64,000 bases of DNA, from NCBI RefSeq assembly GCF_017948405.1, contig NZ_CP072844.1:1116001-1180000 (forward strand), given 5' to 3'. Below, piece by piece: positions 48,245-57,020 of the stretch. Under the pieces are notes generated by a model that ran no database searches, was not told where the DNA came from, and saw nothing but the letters and a program-made list of their open reading frames with translations. The DNA is from Psychrosphaera aestuarii (GTDB lineage Bacteria > Pseudomonadota > Gammaproteobacteria > Enterobacterales > Alteromonadaceae). The translations under genes and the position numbers were made by a program. Position 1 is the stretch's first letter. Every line of letters begins with the position of its first letter.

Positions 48245-49090
48245 GTGATAGGAAAAATTGCAGGTACAGTATTTGGATTCTTGTTAATTAGACACTTTGT
48301 AGGTGCGCTAGTTGGACTGTGGATTGGGCATTTATTCGATAAAGCAATGCAGCGAATGAATGACAAAGGCAATGTTGAAGAATGGTTAATCAGTAATGAT
48401 GCAAAACAATCGATCTTCTTTTATACAACATTTTCAGTAATGGGGCAGATGGCCAAATCAAGTGGCCGTGTTACGCCGGAACATATTAAAACTGCTAACG
48501 ATTTTATGGCTCAAATGCGATTGTCTGAGCAGCAAGTTGCAGAGGCAAGAGACGCATTTCGCGAAGGTAAGCTTCTTGGGTTTCCACTAAAAAAGAAAAT
48601 TAAGCAGTTTAAAGAGCACTTTGGCAATAGACGTGATTTATGTCAGTTTTTTCTAGAAATTCAAATTCAGACTGCCTATTCAGATTCGATATTAGAACCG
48701 GCTGAATATAATTTACTTGAAGATATTGCCAAGCAGTTAGGTTTTAATAAACGGCATTTGACTCAACTTATTGCTATGTGGGAAGCGGAAATGCGCTTTC
48801 AAAACTACAAGCAGCAACAACAAGAAAAATATAAACAATACGATCGTAAAGATAATTCAGCTTCTCAAGCGAAAGCGCCAAGTTTGCTTGATGCCTATGC
48901 TGTTATCGGGGTTAGTGATAGAGATTCCGTTAGAGATATAAAACGCGCATACAAAAGGCTTATGTCGCAGAATCATCCGGATAAATTAGTCGCGAAAGGT
49001 TTACCACCGGAAATGATGGAAGTCGCCAAACAAAAAACTCAAGACATTCAGTCAGCCTATGAAATAATCAAAAAAGCGCGTGACTTCTAA
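48245..49090 (+). CDS. djlA: Membrane-anchored DnaJ-like co-chaperone DjlA
   Basis: DjlA is an inner-membrane partner of DnaK. The 281-residue sequence begins with a glycine-containing membrane segment (IAGTVFGFLLIRHFVGALVG), followed by a TerB-like helical domain and a C-terminal J domain in which HPD occupies residues 244-246. The start is GTG at 48245. Its place divergent to lptD is as in E. coli. It is convergent with the DUF3530 gene, five bases between stops. Confidence 0.95.
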   Translation: MIGKIAGTVFGFLLIRHFVGALVGLWIGHLFDKAMQRMNDKGNVEEWLISNDAKQSIFFYTTFSVMGQMAKSSGRVTPEHIKTANDFMAQMRLSEQQVAEARDAFREGKLLGFPLKKKIKQFKEHFGNRRDLCQFFLEIQIQTAYSDSILEPAEYNLLEDIAKQLGFNKRHLTQLIAMWEAEMRFQNYKQQQQEKYKQYDRKDNSASQAKAPSLLDAYAVIGVSDRDSVRDIKRAYKRLMSQNHPDKLVAKGLPPEMMEVAKQKTQDIQSAYEIIKKARDF

Positions 49091-49095
49091 ACGCG

Positions 49096-50058
49096 CTACA
49101 TACCCACGGCCACTGTGAAACCATAGATTTCTTTTATTACACGACGTTGCTGATCTTTATAGTCAAAAAAGTACGTCAGTTCACGTTGCCTATAATTCGT
49201 TTTAAAGTTTTTGCGCGCCATTTTTTGTCGCCATTCTTTAACTGCGATAGCCCAGTGGTTACTTCGCTCAAAAATGATATCTAAAACCGGGTACTCGGCT
49301 TTAGCAACTTGTTCAGCAAATTTCAAATTAAGTTCTTTTTGAGGCATATGTGCACCTATCATTATTAGTGCATCAGGTTGTGGCACAATATTTTTTTCTA
49401 TTAGGTTGGTTAGCCAAAAACAAGACTTTCCTTCACATATCATTAGATAAAAGCCGGGAAAAGAACGAGCAAAATTAAACGCTGAGTCGAGTCTTTCGCC
49501 AATTTCTAGTTCGAGTTGCTCATTGAGTGCATCGTCAAATGTTGTCGGTACATCTTGGTATTCGGCGTAATTATTTGGTGTGTCTGTGTTCTCTACTTCA
49601 GTAGTATCGTTTGCGTTGGTATTCGGCGCTTCCGGGTCTGGTTGAGTATTGCTTTGATTTTGTTCCGCAGTAAGTTTAGTTCTAATTTCCGCAACGTATG
49701 GCATAGTTAATGAAATACTTGTCCATCCATAATTGTCCAAGTCTTGGTACAACGCGCTTGTGGTGGCTTGCCTAAAAATAGTCTGATTTATATCGGGTAA
49801 AATAAAAGCGATACCTTTGGGGATCCCAGTGGTTTGCTCTTTATGGAGTGCGATAAATTGATTATTCGATACTGTTTCGAGTACTTTTATATTTTGATCT
49901 GGAATATAGCGTTTTAAATCTTGAAACAATAGCGAGCCAATATCGAGTTGTTCTGATAACGTAGATTTTGTTGTGTCAGAACCCGTCGTGGCAGACACTA
50001 AATAGCTGTTAAGCATAAAAGTTATCAACAAAACTAGTTTTAACACGCTAGAATACAT
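49096..50058 (-). CDS. DUF3530 family alpha/beta-hydrolase-like exported protein
   Basis: The 320-residue protein has a signal peptide (LVLLITFMLNSYLVSA), a region resembling an alpha/beta hydrolase (GIAFILPDINQTI, WTSISLTMPYV, PDALIMIGAHMPQKELN) and an acidic Thr/Asn/Pro-rich insert near residues 135-165. The layout fits DUF3530, whose function is not known. A conventional G-x-S-x-G nucleophile was not found where expected, the nearest segment being ICEGKSC, so hydrolase activity is doubtful. The gene is convergent with djlA. Confidence 0.75.
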   Translation of the reverse strand: MYSSVLKLVLLITFMLNSYLVSATTGSDTTKSTLSEQLDIGSLLFQDLKRYIPDQNIKVLETVSNNQFIALHKEQTTGIPKGIAFILPDINQTIFRQATTSALYQDLDNYGWTSISLTMPYVAEIRTKLTAEQNQSNTQPDPEAPNTNANDTTEVENTDTPNNYAEYQDVPTTFDDALNEQLELEIGERLDSAFNFARSFPGFYLMICEGKSCFWLTNLIEKNIVPQPDALIMIGAHMPQKELNLKFAEQVAKAEYPVLDIIFERSNHWAIAVKEWRQKMARKNFKTNYRQRELTYFFDYKDQQRRVIKEIYGFTVAVGM

Positions 50059-50203
50059 ATAAATCTCAATGGAGCCGCTACTAATTACTCATATCGGCAT
50101 ATGTCCAGGAATCTGAAACCCTTTTCCGGATATTATGAAAAGTAAACGAAAAATCAATTTGATACGTAGTGGTCTCAGTCATATTTTTAGTAAAGAGAAA
50201 TAA

Positions 50204-51283
50204 ATGAAGTACCAAAATACACCAAACTTTAGTCATGGACAGGCCGATAAAATCGGTATTTTGCTAACCAATCTTGGAACGCCAGATGCACCAACTAAAG
50301 GAGCCTTAAAGCCCTATTTAAAGGAATTTTTGTCAGACCCTAGAGTTGTTGAGATCCCGAGAGTAATTTGGTGGTGTATTTTAAACGGGGTCATATTGCC
50401 ACTTCGTTCACGTCGCTCAGCTAAAGCCTATGAAGGAGTTTGGACTGAGCAGGGCTCTCCGCTACTAGTTAACACAAAAAACTTAAGCAATAAAGTTGCT
50501 GAACACCTTTCCGAAAACAATAATCTGATCATCGATTTTGCTATGAGATATGGCAATCCATCGATAGAGAGTAAGTTACAAGGATTGCTCAATCAAGGCG
50601 CCCGTAAAGTCATTGTATTGCCTCTTTATCCTCAATATTCAGCGACGACCACGGCTTCAACTTTTGATGCGGTTGCAGACGTGTTTCGTAAAACTCGTTT
50701 TATTCCAGAATTACGATTTGTAAATCACTACACCGATTCCAAGAAGTTAATTACAGCTATCGCTAATAAAATTAAAAAAACGTGGGAAGTAGAAGGGCGA
50801 GCTGACAAATTAATTTTTTCATACCATGGTATTCCAAATAGGTATTGGCACAACGGTGACCCTTATGCCTGTCAATGCCATAAAACCTCTCGTTTGTTAG
50901 CGGAAGAATTGGGATTGAAAAACGACGAGTTTATGACGTGTTTTCAATCTAGATTTGGAAAAGAAGAGTGGGTAAAACCTTATTTAGACCACACTTTAAA
51001 AGGCTTGCCGGAGCAGGGAGTAAAATCAGTACAAGTAGTGTGTCCAGGCTTTTCTGCAGACTGCTTAGAAACAATTGAAGAGATAGGCGAAGAAAATAGA
51101 GACTACTTTTTGGAAGCGGGCGGAGAAAAGTTCACCTATATTAGTTGTTTAAATGATGAGCCAGAGCATGTAGAAGCCATTGCTGAAATTATAAAGCAAC
51201 AACTACTGGGCTGGGACGTCGAGCAGAATGTAGAGCCACGACAACAACGAGCTGAGTCACTGAGGCAACAACAAAAAAGTTAA
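50204..51283 (+). CDS. hemH: Ferrochelatase
   Basis: HemH inserts Fe2+ into protoporphyrin IX to make haem. The 359-residue sequence shows GILLTNLGTPDAPT at the start, PLYPQYSATTTASTFD in the middle, the catalytic histidine in FSYHGIPNRYW, and the family segment CPGFSADCLETIEEIGEE. A glutamine-rich C-terminal tail of about 20 residues (QNVEPRQQRAESLRQQQKS) is an addition. The stop codon overlaps the first of the tandem MetJ boxes that control the next gene. Confidence 0.97.
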   Translation: MKYQNTPNFSHGQADKIGILLTNLGTPDAPTKGALKPYLKEFLSDPRVVEIPRVIWWCILNGVILPLRSRRSAKAYEGVWTEQGSPLLVNTKNLSNKVAEHLSENNNLIIDFAMRYGNPSIESKLQGLLNQGARKVIVLPLYPQYSATTTASTFDAVADVFRKTRFIPELRFVNHYTDSKKLITAIANKIKKTWEVEGRADKLIFSYHGIPNRYWHNGDPYACQCHKTSRLLAEELGLKNDEFMTCFQSRFGKEEWVKPYLDHTLKGLPEQGVKSVQVVCPGFSADCLETIEEIGEENRDYFLEAGGEKFTYISCLNDEPEHVEAIAEIIKQQLLGWDVEQNVEPRQQRAESLRQQQKS

Positions 51284-51305
51284 ACATATAGACGTCTATA
51301 CGTTT
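51282..51305. promoter_or_regulatory. Three tandem MetJ boxes before the NhaC-family gene
   Basis: A perfect met box AGACGTCT lies at 51290-51297. The eight bases before it (AAACATAT) match the consensus at five positions and the eight after it (ATACGTTT) at six. MetJ binds tandem 8-bp boxes cooperatively, so this array is a strong candidate operator. It ends 62 bases before the ATG at 51368. Confidence 0.8.
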
Positions 51306-51367
51306 GGCTATCCATGTGCTACATTCGCGCTATTGAATTAATACGTGCAAATACGCCGAGGATAAGT

Positions 51368-52711
51368 ATGAACGAAACGCAAAAATCTGGGTGGGCATTA
51401 CTGCCCCTCGGACTCTTTATCCTGTTATTTTTAGGAACAGGAATTTATTTACAATCTATTGGCGTTGAATACGCCTTTTATCAGCTACCAGCCCCCGTCG
51501 CTATTATACCTGCTCTACTACTAGCGCTTTACTTTAATAAATTATTAACAACAGAAAAAAATACGTTAGACGATGGCATTGCCGTTCTAATTAAAGGAAT
51601 GGGTAACAACAATGTTATAACTATGTGTTTGATTTACTTATTGGCCGGCGCGTTTGCATCAGTTGCAAAAGAAACTGGTGGAGTCACGGCTGTGGTAAAT
51701 TTAGGGCTAAGTGTTATCCCTAGTGCTTACCTAATTGCTGGTTTGTTTGTTATTTCAGCGATAGTGGCAACAGCAATGGGAACTTCAATGGGGACAATAG
51801 GAGCGGTAGCGCCAATTGCATTTGGTGTTATCGAGGCAACCCAAATTGATGCGGCAATAATGGCAGGTGCTATTGTTGGTGGTGCAATGTTTGGAGATAA
51901 TTTGAGTTTTATTTCGGATACTACGATTGCCTCTACCAAAACTCAAGGCGCGGAGTTAAAAGACAAGTTTAAGGAAAACTTAATATTTGCTTTACCTGCG
52001 GCATTAATTGTTCTTGTGGTTTACCTAATACTCGGCGGGGAGCCAACGCAGAGTTTAGATAGCACTGCAGAATACAGTCCTCTTTTAGCACTTCCTTACT
52101 TCTTTATAATAATACTTGCGGTGATGGGACTTAATGTTTTTGTCGTATTGTTGTTAGGTATTCTGTTATCGGCGTTATCAGGAGTCTTGGTAGGAGAGTA
52201 TGCATTTGGATCGTTAGGCCAAGATATTTATGCTGGTTTTTCTAACATGCAGGAAATATTTTTACTGAGTTTACTTATTGGCGGTTTAAGTGAATTGATG
52301 AAACATCAAGGTGGATTAAGATTTTTGGTGGCGGCAATTAGCAAGTCATTATCTAAAGTCTCAAACTCGGCATTATATTTCAAAAATCAGTTGGCAATCG
52401 CGTCACTAGGGTTAGTAACAAATAGTGCAATAGCAAATAATACAGTAGCGATTATAGTGTCAGGTGAATCAGCGAAACAACTTGCCCAAGAAGCTCAAAT
52501 TACACCACGACGTAGCGCGAGTTTATTAGATATATTTAGCTGTATAACGCAAGGCCTAGTGCCCTACGGCGCGCAAGCTCTATTAGCTGCAGCGAGCTTT
52601 GGTATATCACCGTTAGAGGTCGTTTCGCATGTTTGGTATTGCTTGATATTATTTGTGGTGAGTTTGTTCGTTATGTTTGTAAGACGTTCAAAGGAAGACT
52701 TGTCGAGATAG
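51368..52711 (+). CDS. NhaC-family transporter, probable methionine uptake (MetT-like)
   Basis: The 447-residue protein has about eleven membrane segments and the NhaC-superfamily blocks GMGNNNVITMCLIYLLAGAFASV, VATAMGTSMGTIGAVAPIA and GGAMFGDNLSFISDTTIASTKTQG. By sequence alone it would be called a Na+/H+ antiporter. The tandem MetJ operator just upstream points instead to the MetT subgroup described in gammaproteobacteria, NhaC-like proteins predicted to take up methionine. Substrate is therefore inferred from regulation. The ATG at 51368 has GAGGATAAG as ribosome site, and the in-frame ATG at 51314 lacks one. Confidence 0.85.
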   Translation: MNETQKSGWALLPLGLFILLFLGTGIYLQSIGVEYAFYQLPAPVAIIPALLLALYFNKLLTTEKNTLDDGIAVLIKGMGNNNVITMCLIYLLAGAFASVAKETGGVTAVVNLGLSVIPSAYLIAGLFVISAIVATAMGTSMGTIGAVAPIAFGVIEATQIDAAIMAGAIVGGAMFGDNLSFISDTTIASTKTQGAELKDKFKENLIFALPAALIVLVVYLILGGEPTQSLDSTAEYSPLLALPYFFIIILAVMGLNVFVVLLLGILLSALSGVLVGEYAFGSLGQDIYAGFSNMQEIFLLSLLIGGLSELMKHQGGLRFLVAAISKSLSKVSNSALYFKNQLAIASLGLVTNSAIANNTVAIIVSGESAKQLAQEAQITPRRSASLLDIFSCITQGLVPYGAQALLAAASFGISPLEVVSHVWYCLILFVVSLFVMFVRRSKEDLSR

Positions 52712-52749
52712 GTATGGCTTGTATTGCTACCTTACTGAATAGCAATAAC

Positions 52750-52781
52750 AAAAAAGGAAAGCGAAATGCTTTCCTTTTTTA
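52750..52781. terminator. Bidirectional rho-independent terminator
   Basis: GGAAAGC at 52756-52762 pairs with GCTTTCC at 52768-52774, with A run before and T run after. It lies between the transporter and the convergent aminotransferase gene. Confidence 0.85.
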
Positions 52782-52822
52782 TGTCACCGGTTTAGAAAGT
52801 AGCGGTCTGCTATTTCAAATAA

Positions 52823-54016
52823 CTATCTACTCAATACGTCGGCTAACGCTTTTGCAAGGTAGTCGGCATTGTTATTATTAACCCCGGCTACATTTATACG
52901 GCTCGATCCAACAATGTATATGCTGTACTCATCTTTGAGTATTTGAATTGCTTCTTTGCTTATGCCTAAAAATGAAAACATACCATTTTGTTTAGCAATA
53001 AAGTCAAAATTTCCTGGGACGTTATGTTCTTTAAACTTCTCTACAATGAAACTTCTTAAGCCGTTAATTCGAGTGCGCTTTTCTGTTAACTCTTGTTCCC
53101 ACAGTGCTTTTAACTCAGGTGTTGAGAGAATATGAGCTACAACAGCTGCACCATGTGCCGGAGGCATAGAATAGATCGCTCGAATCACATTTAGAGCTAC
53201 ACTATAAGCTATGTCGGCTTGCGCTGAAGTGGCAGTCATGACACTGAATGTGCCAACGCGGTCTCTGTATAAGCCAAAGTTCTTAGAACAAGATGCACTC
53301 ACCAATAACTCGTCTAGTTGACTCGCTAATAGTCTAACGCCTGCTGCGTCTTCATCTAAACCTTCACCAAAACCTTGATACGCTGAATCGATTAAAAATG
53401 TAAATTTCTGTTTTTTAGCAATATCAGCAACAATTTGCCATTGCTCAATTGTTAAGTCCATTCCGCTTGGGTTATGACAACAAGCATGGAGAAGCACGAC
53501 ATCACCCTCAGGAATGGTATTGAGTGAGGCAACCATTTCCTCAAATTTTAACCCCATGGTGTCAAAATCAAAATAAGGAAACTCGTTGGTCGTTAACCCA
53601 GCAGCGCCAAAAATACTGAAGTGATTTGCCCATGTTGGATTGGTAACCCAAATTGTGGCATTCGGGTTAGAGCGCTTAATGAATTCCGCAGCCACTCTTA
53701 GTGAGCCTGTACCACCAGGTGTTTGTGCCGTTTTAATACGACCAGCTTTAACGGCATCGTGATCACCAAATACAAGCGATGTCATTAAGTCATTAAACTG
53801 GACATCACCAGCAAGGCCTAAATAAGACTTAGTTGTTTCTGTGTCTAATCGCTGTTGCTCAGCTTTTTTTACAGCGCGCATCACAGGAGTGTCACCTGAT
53901 TCATTTTTATAAACACCAACACTTAAATCTACTTTTTTAGGATTAGTGTCCGCTTTATATTCGGTCATTAGTCCAAAAATAGGGTCGGTTGGTACAGGTT
54001 TTAATTGCTCAAACAT
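52823..54016 (-). CDS. Aspartate/aromatic aminotransferase (class I, AspC/TyrB type)
   Basis: The product of 397 residues matches the AspC/TyrB size. It has VDLSVGVYKNESGDTPVM, LLHACCHNPSGMDLT, the PLP-binding lysine in SCSKNFGLYRDRVG and the substrate arginine in SSRINVAGVN. It transaminates aspartate or aromatic amino acids with 2-oxoglutarate. The ATG at 54016 begins the conserved MFEQLKPVPTDPI, and upstream frame extension into the next gene is rejected. It follows the MetJ-box GAF gene by 35 bases, so it may share its control. Class I aminotransferases of this kind can also convert ketomethylthiobutyrate to methionine, a possible reason for the pairing. Confidence 0.92.
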   Translation of the reverse strand: MFEQLKPVPTDPIFGLMTEYKADTNPKKVDLSVGVYKNESGDTPVMRAVKKAEQQRLDTETTKSYLGLAGDVQFNDLMTSLVFGDHDAVKAGRIKTAQTPGGTGSLRVAAEFIKRSNPNATIWVTNPTWANHFSIFGAAGLTTNEFPYFDFDTMGLKFEEMVASLNTIPEGDVVLLHACCHNPSGMDLTIEQWQIVADIAKKQKFTFLIDSAYQGFGEGLDEDAAGVRLLASQLDELLVSASCSKNFGLYRDRVGTFSVMTATSAQADIAYSVALNVIRAIYSMPPAHGAAVVAHILSTPELKALWEQELTEKRTRINGLRSFIVEKFKEHNVPGNFDFIAKQNGMFSFLGISKEAIQILKDEYSIYIVGSSRINVAGVNNNNADYLAKALADVLSR

Positions 54017-54051
54017 AAAAGGTCTCTTGCAGTTCGGCCATAAATGGCGGG

Positions 54052-54723
54052 CTAAGGCAACGACAGTAGACTTGATAACTTCGCACATACGGCAACAAAC
54101 TTTTGTTGCGTTTGTTCATCAAAACTATGAGTTGCAAAACATTCTGCGTCTATAATACCAACTATTTTTTGATTAGGGCTAGTCTCAACAAGATTATTAT
54201 TTTTAAATGGTTGTAAACAATTGTTGTGATGCGAAAAGATTGGCCAACATAATTCAGATTGTACCTTCGGGTCGCAGGTATAATACTCTCCACCGCTCGC
54301 TCTATACTCGCTTACATCGTTTATTACTTTATGATGGCCCGTCAACGCTACGGTGACATTATTACTAATTTTTGAGAAGTCTTCGTTAAGTGGGAACTCA
54401 GCGCGCGAGGGGACACCAAAATAGGCAAGTTTTGTAAGCACGCGTTCTAACGATTTATTATCTCTTGCCAAGTAAACACCAAACCAATCAACGTTGGTAT
54501 TTGCATGAACCCAATCAACAACCGCTTGTACTTGTTCCAAAACGTCCAATTCATGAGCTTGTAGCTCTGAGGCTAGATCAAAAGGCGTTTCATCCAGCTC
54601 GCCAAATAACGAACAAGTTCCCCCTTCGCCAAGCAAAGGAACTTGATAAGACAGGTTTAGAGCCGGCTTGTGAGACTCACACCACTGATTAATTTGCTCT
54701 AAGTATTTATTTGTTTCAATCAC
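54052..54723 (-). CDS. GAF-domain protein resembling free methionine-(R)-sulfoxide reductase
   Basis: The 223-residue protein has a single GAF domain after an N-terminal extension of about 70 residues. DWFGVYL, CDPKVQSELCWPIF and GIIDAECF correspond to NWAGFYL, CDAASNSEIVLPL and GVLDIDS of E. coli fRMsr. Of the three functional cysteines of that enzyme (84, 94 and 118), only the last has an obvious counterpart, in YYTCDPK. The other two positions fall in segments without cysteine, although other cysteines exist nearby (ELCWP, NNCLQP). It may be a divergent reductase or a GAF sensor. Triple MetJ boxes upstream support a methionine link. The start is an ATG at 54723, 28 bases from the operator. 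Confidence 0.75.
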   Translation of the reverse strand: MIETNKYLEQINQWCESHKPALNLSYQVPLLGEGGTCSLFGELDETPFDLASELQAHELDVLEQVQAVVDWVHANTNVDWFGVYLARDNKSLERVLTKLAYFGVPSRAEFPLNEDFSKISNNVTVALTGHHKVINDVSEYRASGGEYYTCDPKVQSELCWPIFSHHNNCLQPFKNNNLVETSPNQKIVGIIDAECFATHSFDEQTQQKFVAVCAKLSSLLSLP

Positions 54724-54750
54724 GACTTCACAATCCTAAAATGCCCATAC

Positions 54751-54774
54751 AAACGTTTAGACGTCTAAACGTTA
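54751..54774. promoter_or_regulatory. Three tandem MetJ boxes before the GAF gene
   Basis: Three consecutive octamers are AAACGTTT, AGACGTCT and AAACGTTA. The middle one is the perfect met box at 54759-54766, and both flanks keep the A-ACGT-T core. This is the best MetJ operator candidate of the window. Confidence 0.85.
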
Positions 54775-54830
54775 GGAATGCTAGATCATGATTCTAAGAA
54801 AGTAAACAAAAAGGTGTCGTATAACTTTAT

Positions 54831-56489
54831 TTATTCTAATAATAGATAATCGATAGAGACTGAATTGCCCGCTTTGTTATAACGGACCTCAGTCGCTATT
54901 TCGTTGAGTAACTTAATTCCTCTCCCGAAGTCGTCGTTTTCATTGCTAAAAGAGGTATTTGAATTGACTTCAAACCCATCGCCACTATCCGTGATTTCAA
55001 TATTAAGAATATGAAAATTAGGTCGGTAATTAATTTTAATATCGATAAAGTGGTTTTCTAACGTGGCAAGCTTCTCTGCTCTCTCTGCATAATATTTAAA
55101 GAACCCGTCCTTTTGCCTTTTAAGCGCAGAATTCATCTTTAATACACCGTGTTCAAGTGCATTGTTATAGGCTTCAGAAAGAATTAAAAAGATATTCGAT
55201 TTGTGACGGAGAACGCCTTTGATAGAGCAGATACTTTCAGTTATTTCATCAATTGGATTAACCGTTTTTATATCGTCAGCATTAAATTTAAACTGATATT
55301 GATGTGGGATTTTTGAAAAAATGGGATCGCTTTGACTTGGTAATTTTACCTTCTGACACTTTAGTTCAATTATCGTTATGTCGTCATTTTGACGTGCGTT
55401 TTCTTTAAATACATCTAGTGTTTTTATTAAGCTTGGTACACAAGAGTTATTTCCGTCGCTTAAAATCGAACGCAATCGCTCCTCACCAAACAGTTCACCA
55501 TGTGGATTTTCTAGCTCGATAACACCATCGGAACAAATAAATACTCTGTCGGTATTTTCAATTTTGTATACCTCAATTTCATCGTCGAATTCTTGATTAT
55601 CTAATACGCCTAGAGGCATATGTTGTGACTCGATAACTTCGCGAACGCCGGTCAGTTTATTAACTAAATATAGGTCTGGCACACCACCGGCCCAAATAGA
55701 AATGTGAGTAGCGCTATAATTCATCTCAACGATAGCAGCCGCACAAAACATTTCGGTTGGTAAAAGGCTATATAATATTTTGTTAATTTCATTAGCAATA
55801 TCAGGAACCGATAAGCCTTTGCGTGTTAGCGCATAAAATGCTTTTGAAACAGGCAAGGTGCCAATTGAAGCTGCTAAACCATGGCCAGTAAAATCCCCCA
55901 AAAAAACATAGACATTACCGCTTGGACTCAGTGCGGTTAGTACTATATCCCCATTAAAAGTCTCAGCGGGAGCCAAATGAGTGGTAATTATGTCTTCATT
56001 AATAAAATTGTCTGATAATGCTCGTTCGTAAATATGTTCAATTATTTGGAATTCGCGTTCCGTTTGGTATTTATAGTAGTCAAGCTTCTTTTTTTGTTGG
56101 AACGTTTTTATGCTTAACTCTCTCGTTCTGGCGTGCGCTTCAATCTTTGCAGCAAGAATTACCTGATCAAACGGCTTACTTAAAAAGTCGTCACCGCCAA
56201 CTTCAAGGCACTCTTTTAAACTGTTTTGATCATCAAGTGCCGTTAAAAATATAATTGGTAAGTATACCGTCGGAGAAAGGGCTTTTAAGCGAGGAGCGGT
56301 TTCGAATCCATCCATTACCGGCATTATTACATCGAGTAACACTATGTCTGGCGACTCTAATGTGTATTGCTCAATGGCTTCTTGGCCATTTGCCGCAGTG
56401 ACAACAGAATGGCCGTGCAATTCTAATGAGCGAGTTAATATGGTTCGATTGATGTTTTGATCATCAACAACCAATATTTTTAATGCCAT
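54831..56489 (-). CDS. Response regulator with PP2C phosphatase and HATPase kinase domains (CrsR/HsbR-like)
   Basis: Three domains are visible in 552 residues. A receiver domain (1-120) has phosphorylatable D53 in LLDVIMPVMDG. A SpoIIE/RsbU-type PP2C domain at about 170-375 has GDFTGHGLAASIG and FICSDGVIEL. A C-terminal HATPase of anti-sigma type has ILSEAYNNALEHGV and DSGDGF..FGRGIKLL. This fusion is that of Shewanella CrsR and Pseudomonas HsbR, which both dephosphorylate and phosphorylate a STAS partner. In Shewanella the pair controls RpoS, and in Pseudomonas the anti-sigma factor FlgM. The STAS partner lies ten bases upstream. The output in this organism is not shown. Confidence 0.88.
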   Translation of the reverse strand: MALKILVVDDQNINRTILTRSLELHGHSVVTAANGQEAIEQYTLESPDIVLLDVIMPVMDGFETAPRLKALSPTVYLPIIFLTALDDQNSLKECLEVGGDDFLSKPFDQVILAAKIEAHARTRELSIKTFQQKKKLDYYKYQTEREFQIIEHIYERALSDNFINEDIITTHLAPAETFNGDIVLTALSPSGNVYVFLGDFTGHGLAASIGTLPVSKAFYALTRKGLSVPDIANEINKILYSLLPTEMFCAAAIVEMNYSATHISIWAGGVPDLYLVNKLTGVREVIESQHMPLGVLDNQEFDDEIEVYKIENTDRVFICSDGVIELENPHGELFGEERLRSILSDGNNSCVPSLIKTLDVFKENARQNDDITIIELKCQKVKLPSQSDPIFSKIPHQYQFKFNADDIKTVNPIDEITESICSIKGVLRHKSNIFLILSEAYNNALEHGVLKMNSALKRQKDGFFKYYAERAEKLATLENHFIDIKINYRPNFHILNIEITDSGDGFEVNSNTSFSNENDDFGRGIKLLNEIATEVRYNKAGNSVSIDYLLLE

Positions 56490-56499
56490 TTGTTAGGCC

Positions 56500-56805
56500 T
56501 TAATCAATATCAAACTTCTTATCAAAGCGAGAGATTTGTAATATTTTTTTTATTTGAGGGCGACAGTTGGAAATTTTGAACGTTTGCACTTTTTCACATA
56601 ATAACTTTTGCATGTTCAATAACATGCCAAGTGCAGAGCTATCCATATATTCGGTTTCTCGCAAATCAACAATGACAGTATCAACATCTTGCCCAACATT
56701 CGCGTAGGCGAGTCTAAAGTCTTGCACTAAATTAAAATCAAACTTTCCTTTTACATGAATGCTAAATGTAGTGCCATCTGATGATATTGATGTGTTTAAG
56801 CTCAT
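56500..56805 (-). CDS. STAS-domain anti-sigma factor antagonist (CrsA/HsbA-like)
   Basis: The protein of 101 residues is a single STAS domain. Its conserved phosphorylation segment YMDSSALGMLL carries the expected target serine S56 after D55. In partner-switch systems the unphosphorylated form binds an anti-sigma factor or another target, and phosphorylation by the HATPase releases it. It immediately precedes the CrsR-like gene and would be its substrate. No anti-sigma gene is adjacent, so the binding target must be encoded elsewhere. Confidence 0.88.
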   Translation of the reverse strand: MSLNTSISSDGTTFSIHVKGKFDFNLVQDFRLAYANVGQDVDTVIVDLRETEYMDSSALGMLLNMQKLLCEKVQTFKISNCRPQIKKILQISRFDKKFDID

Positions 56806-57020
56806 TTATTAGCCCTTTATTTTTGAATTTTCGTAAATTTAATAGATGCTCTTAAAATACCATCTATACTCAAAATGGTTTACAAAAGAATTAACCTATT
56901 AAAGTTTATAGACCAAATGTGGGTAGCTGACAAATCTTAACTACTGAGATAAAAGCATTTTTAATTAAAATGAGGTGTGGTAAATTCCTGCCCCTTTGTA
57001 ATTGTTTAAAAAGGACAAAT

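Noticed and set aside
51314..51367. Upstream ATG of the NhaC-like gene
   Set aside because: It has no ribosome site, encodes a polar stretch unlike the family and lies next to the operator, while the ATG at 51368 has GAGGATAAG.
54017..54088. N-terminal extension of the aminotransferase gene overlapping the GAF gene
   Set aside because: The extension has no family similarity, and the ATG at 54016 begins the conserved MFEQLKPVPTDPI segment.
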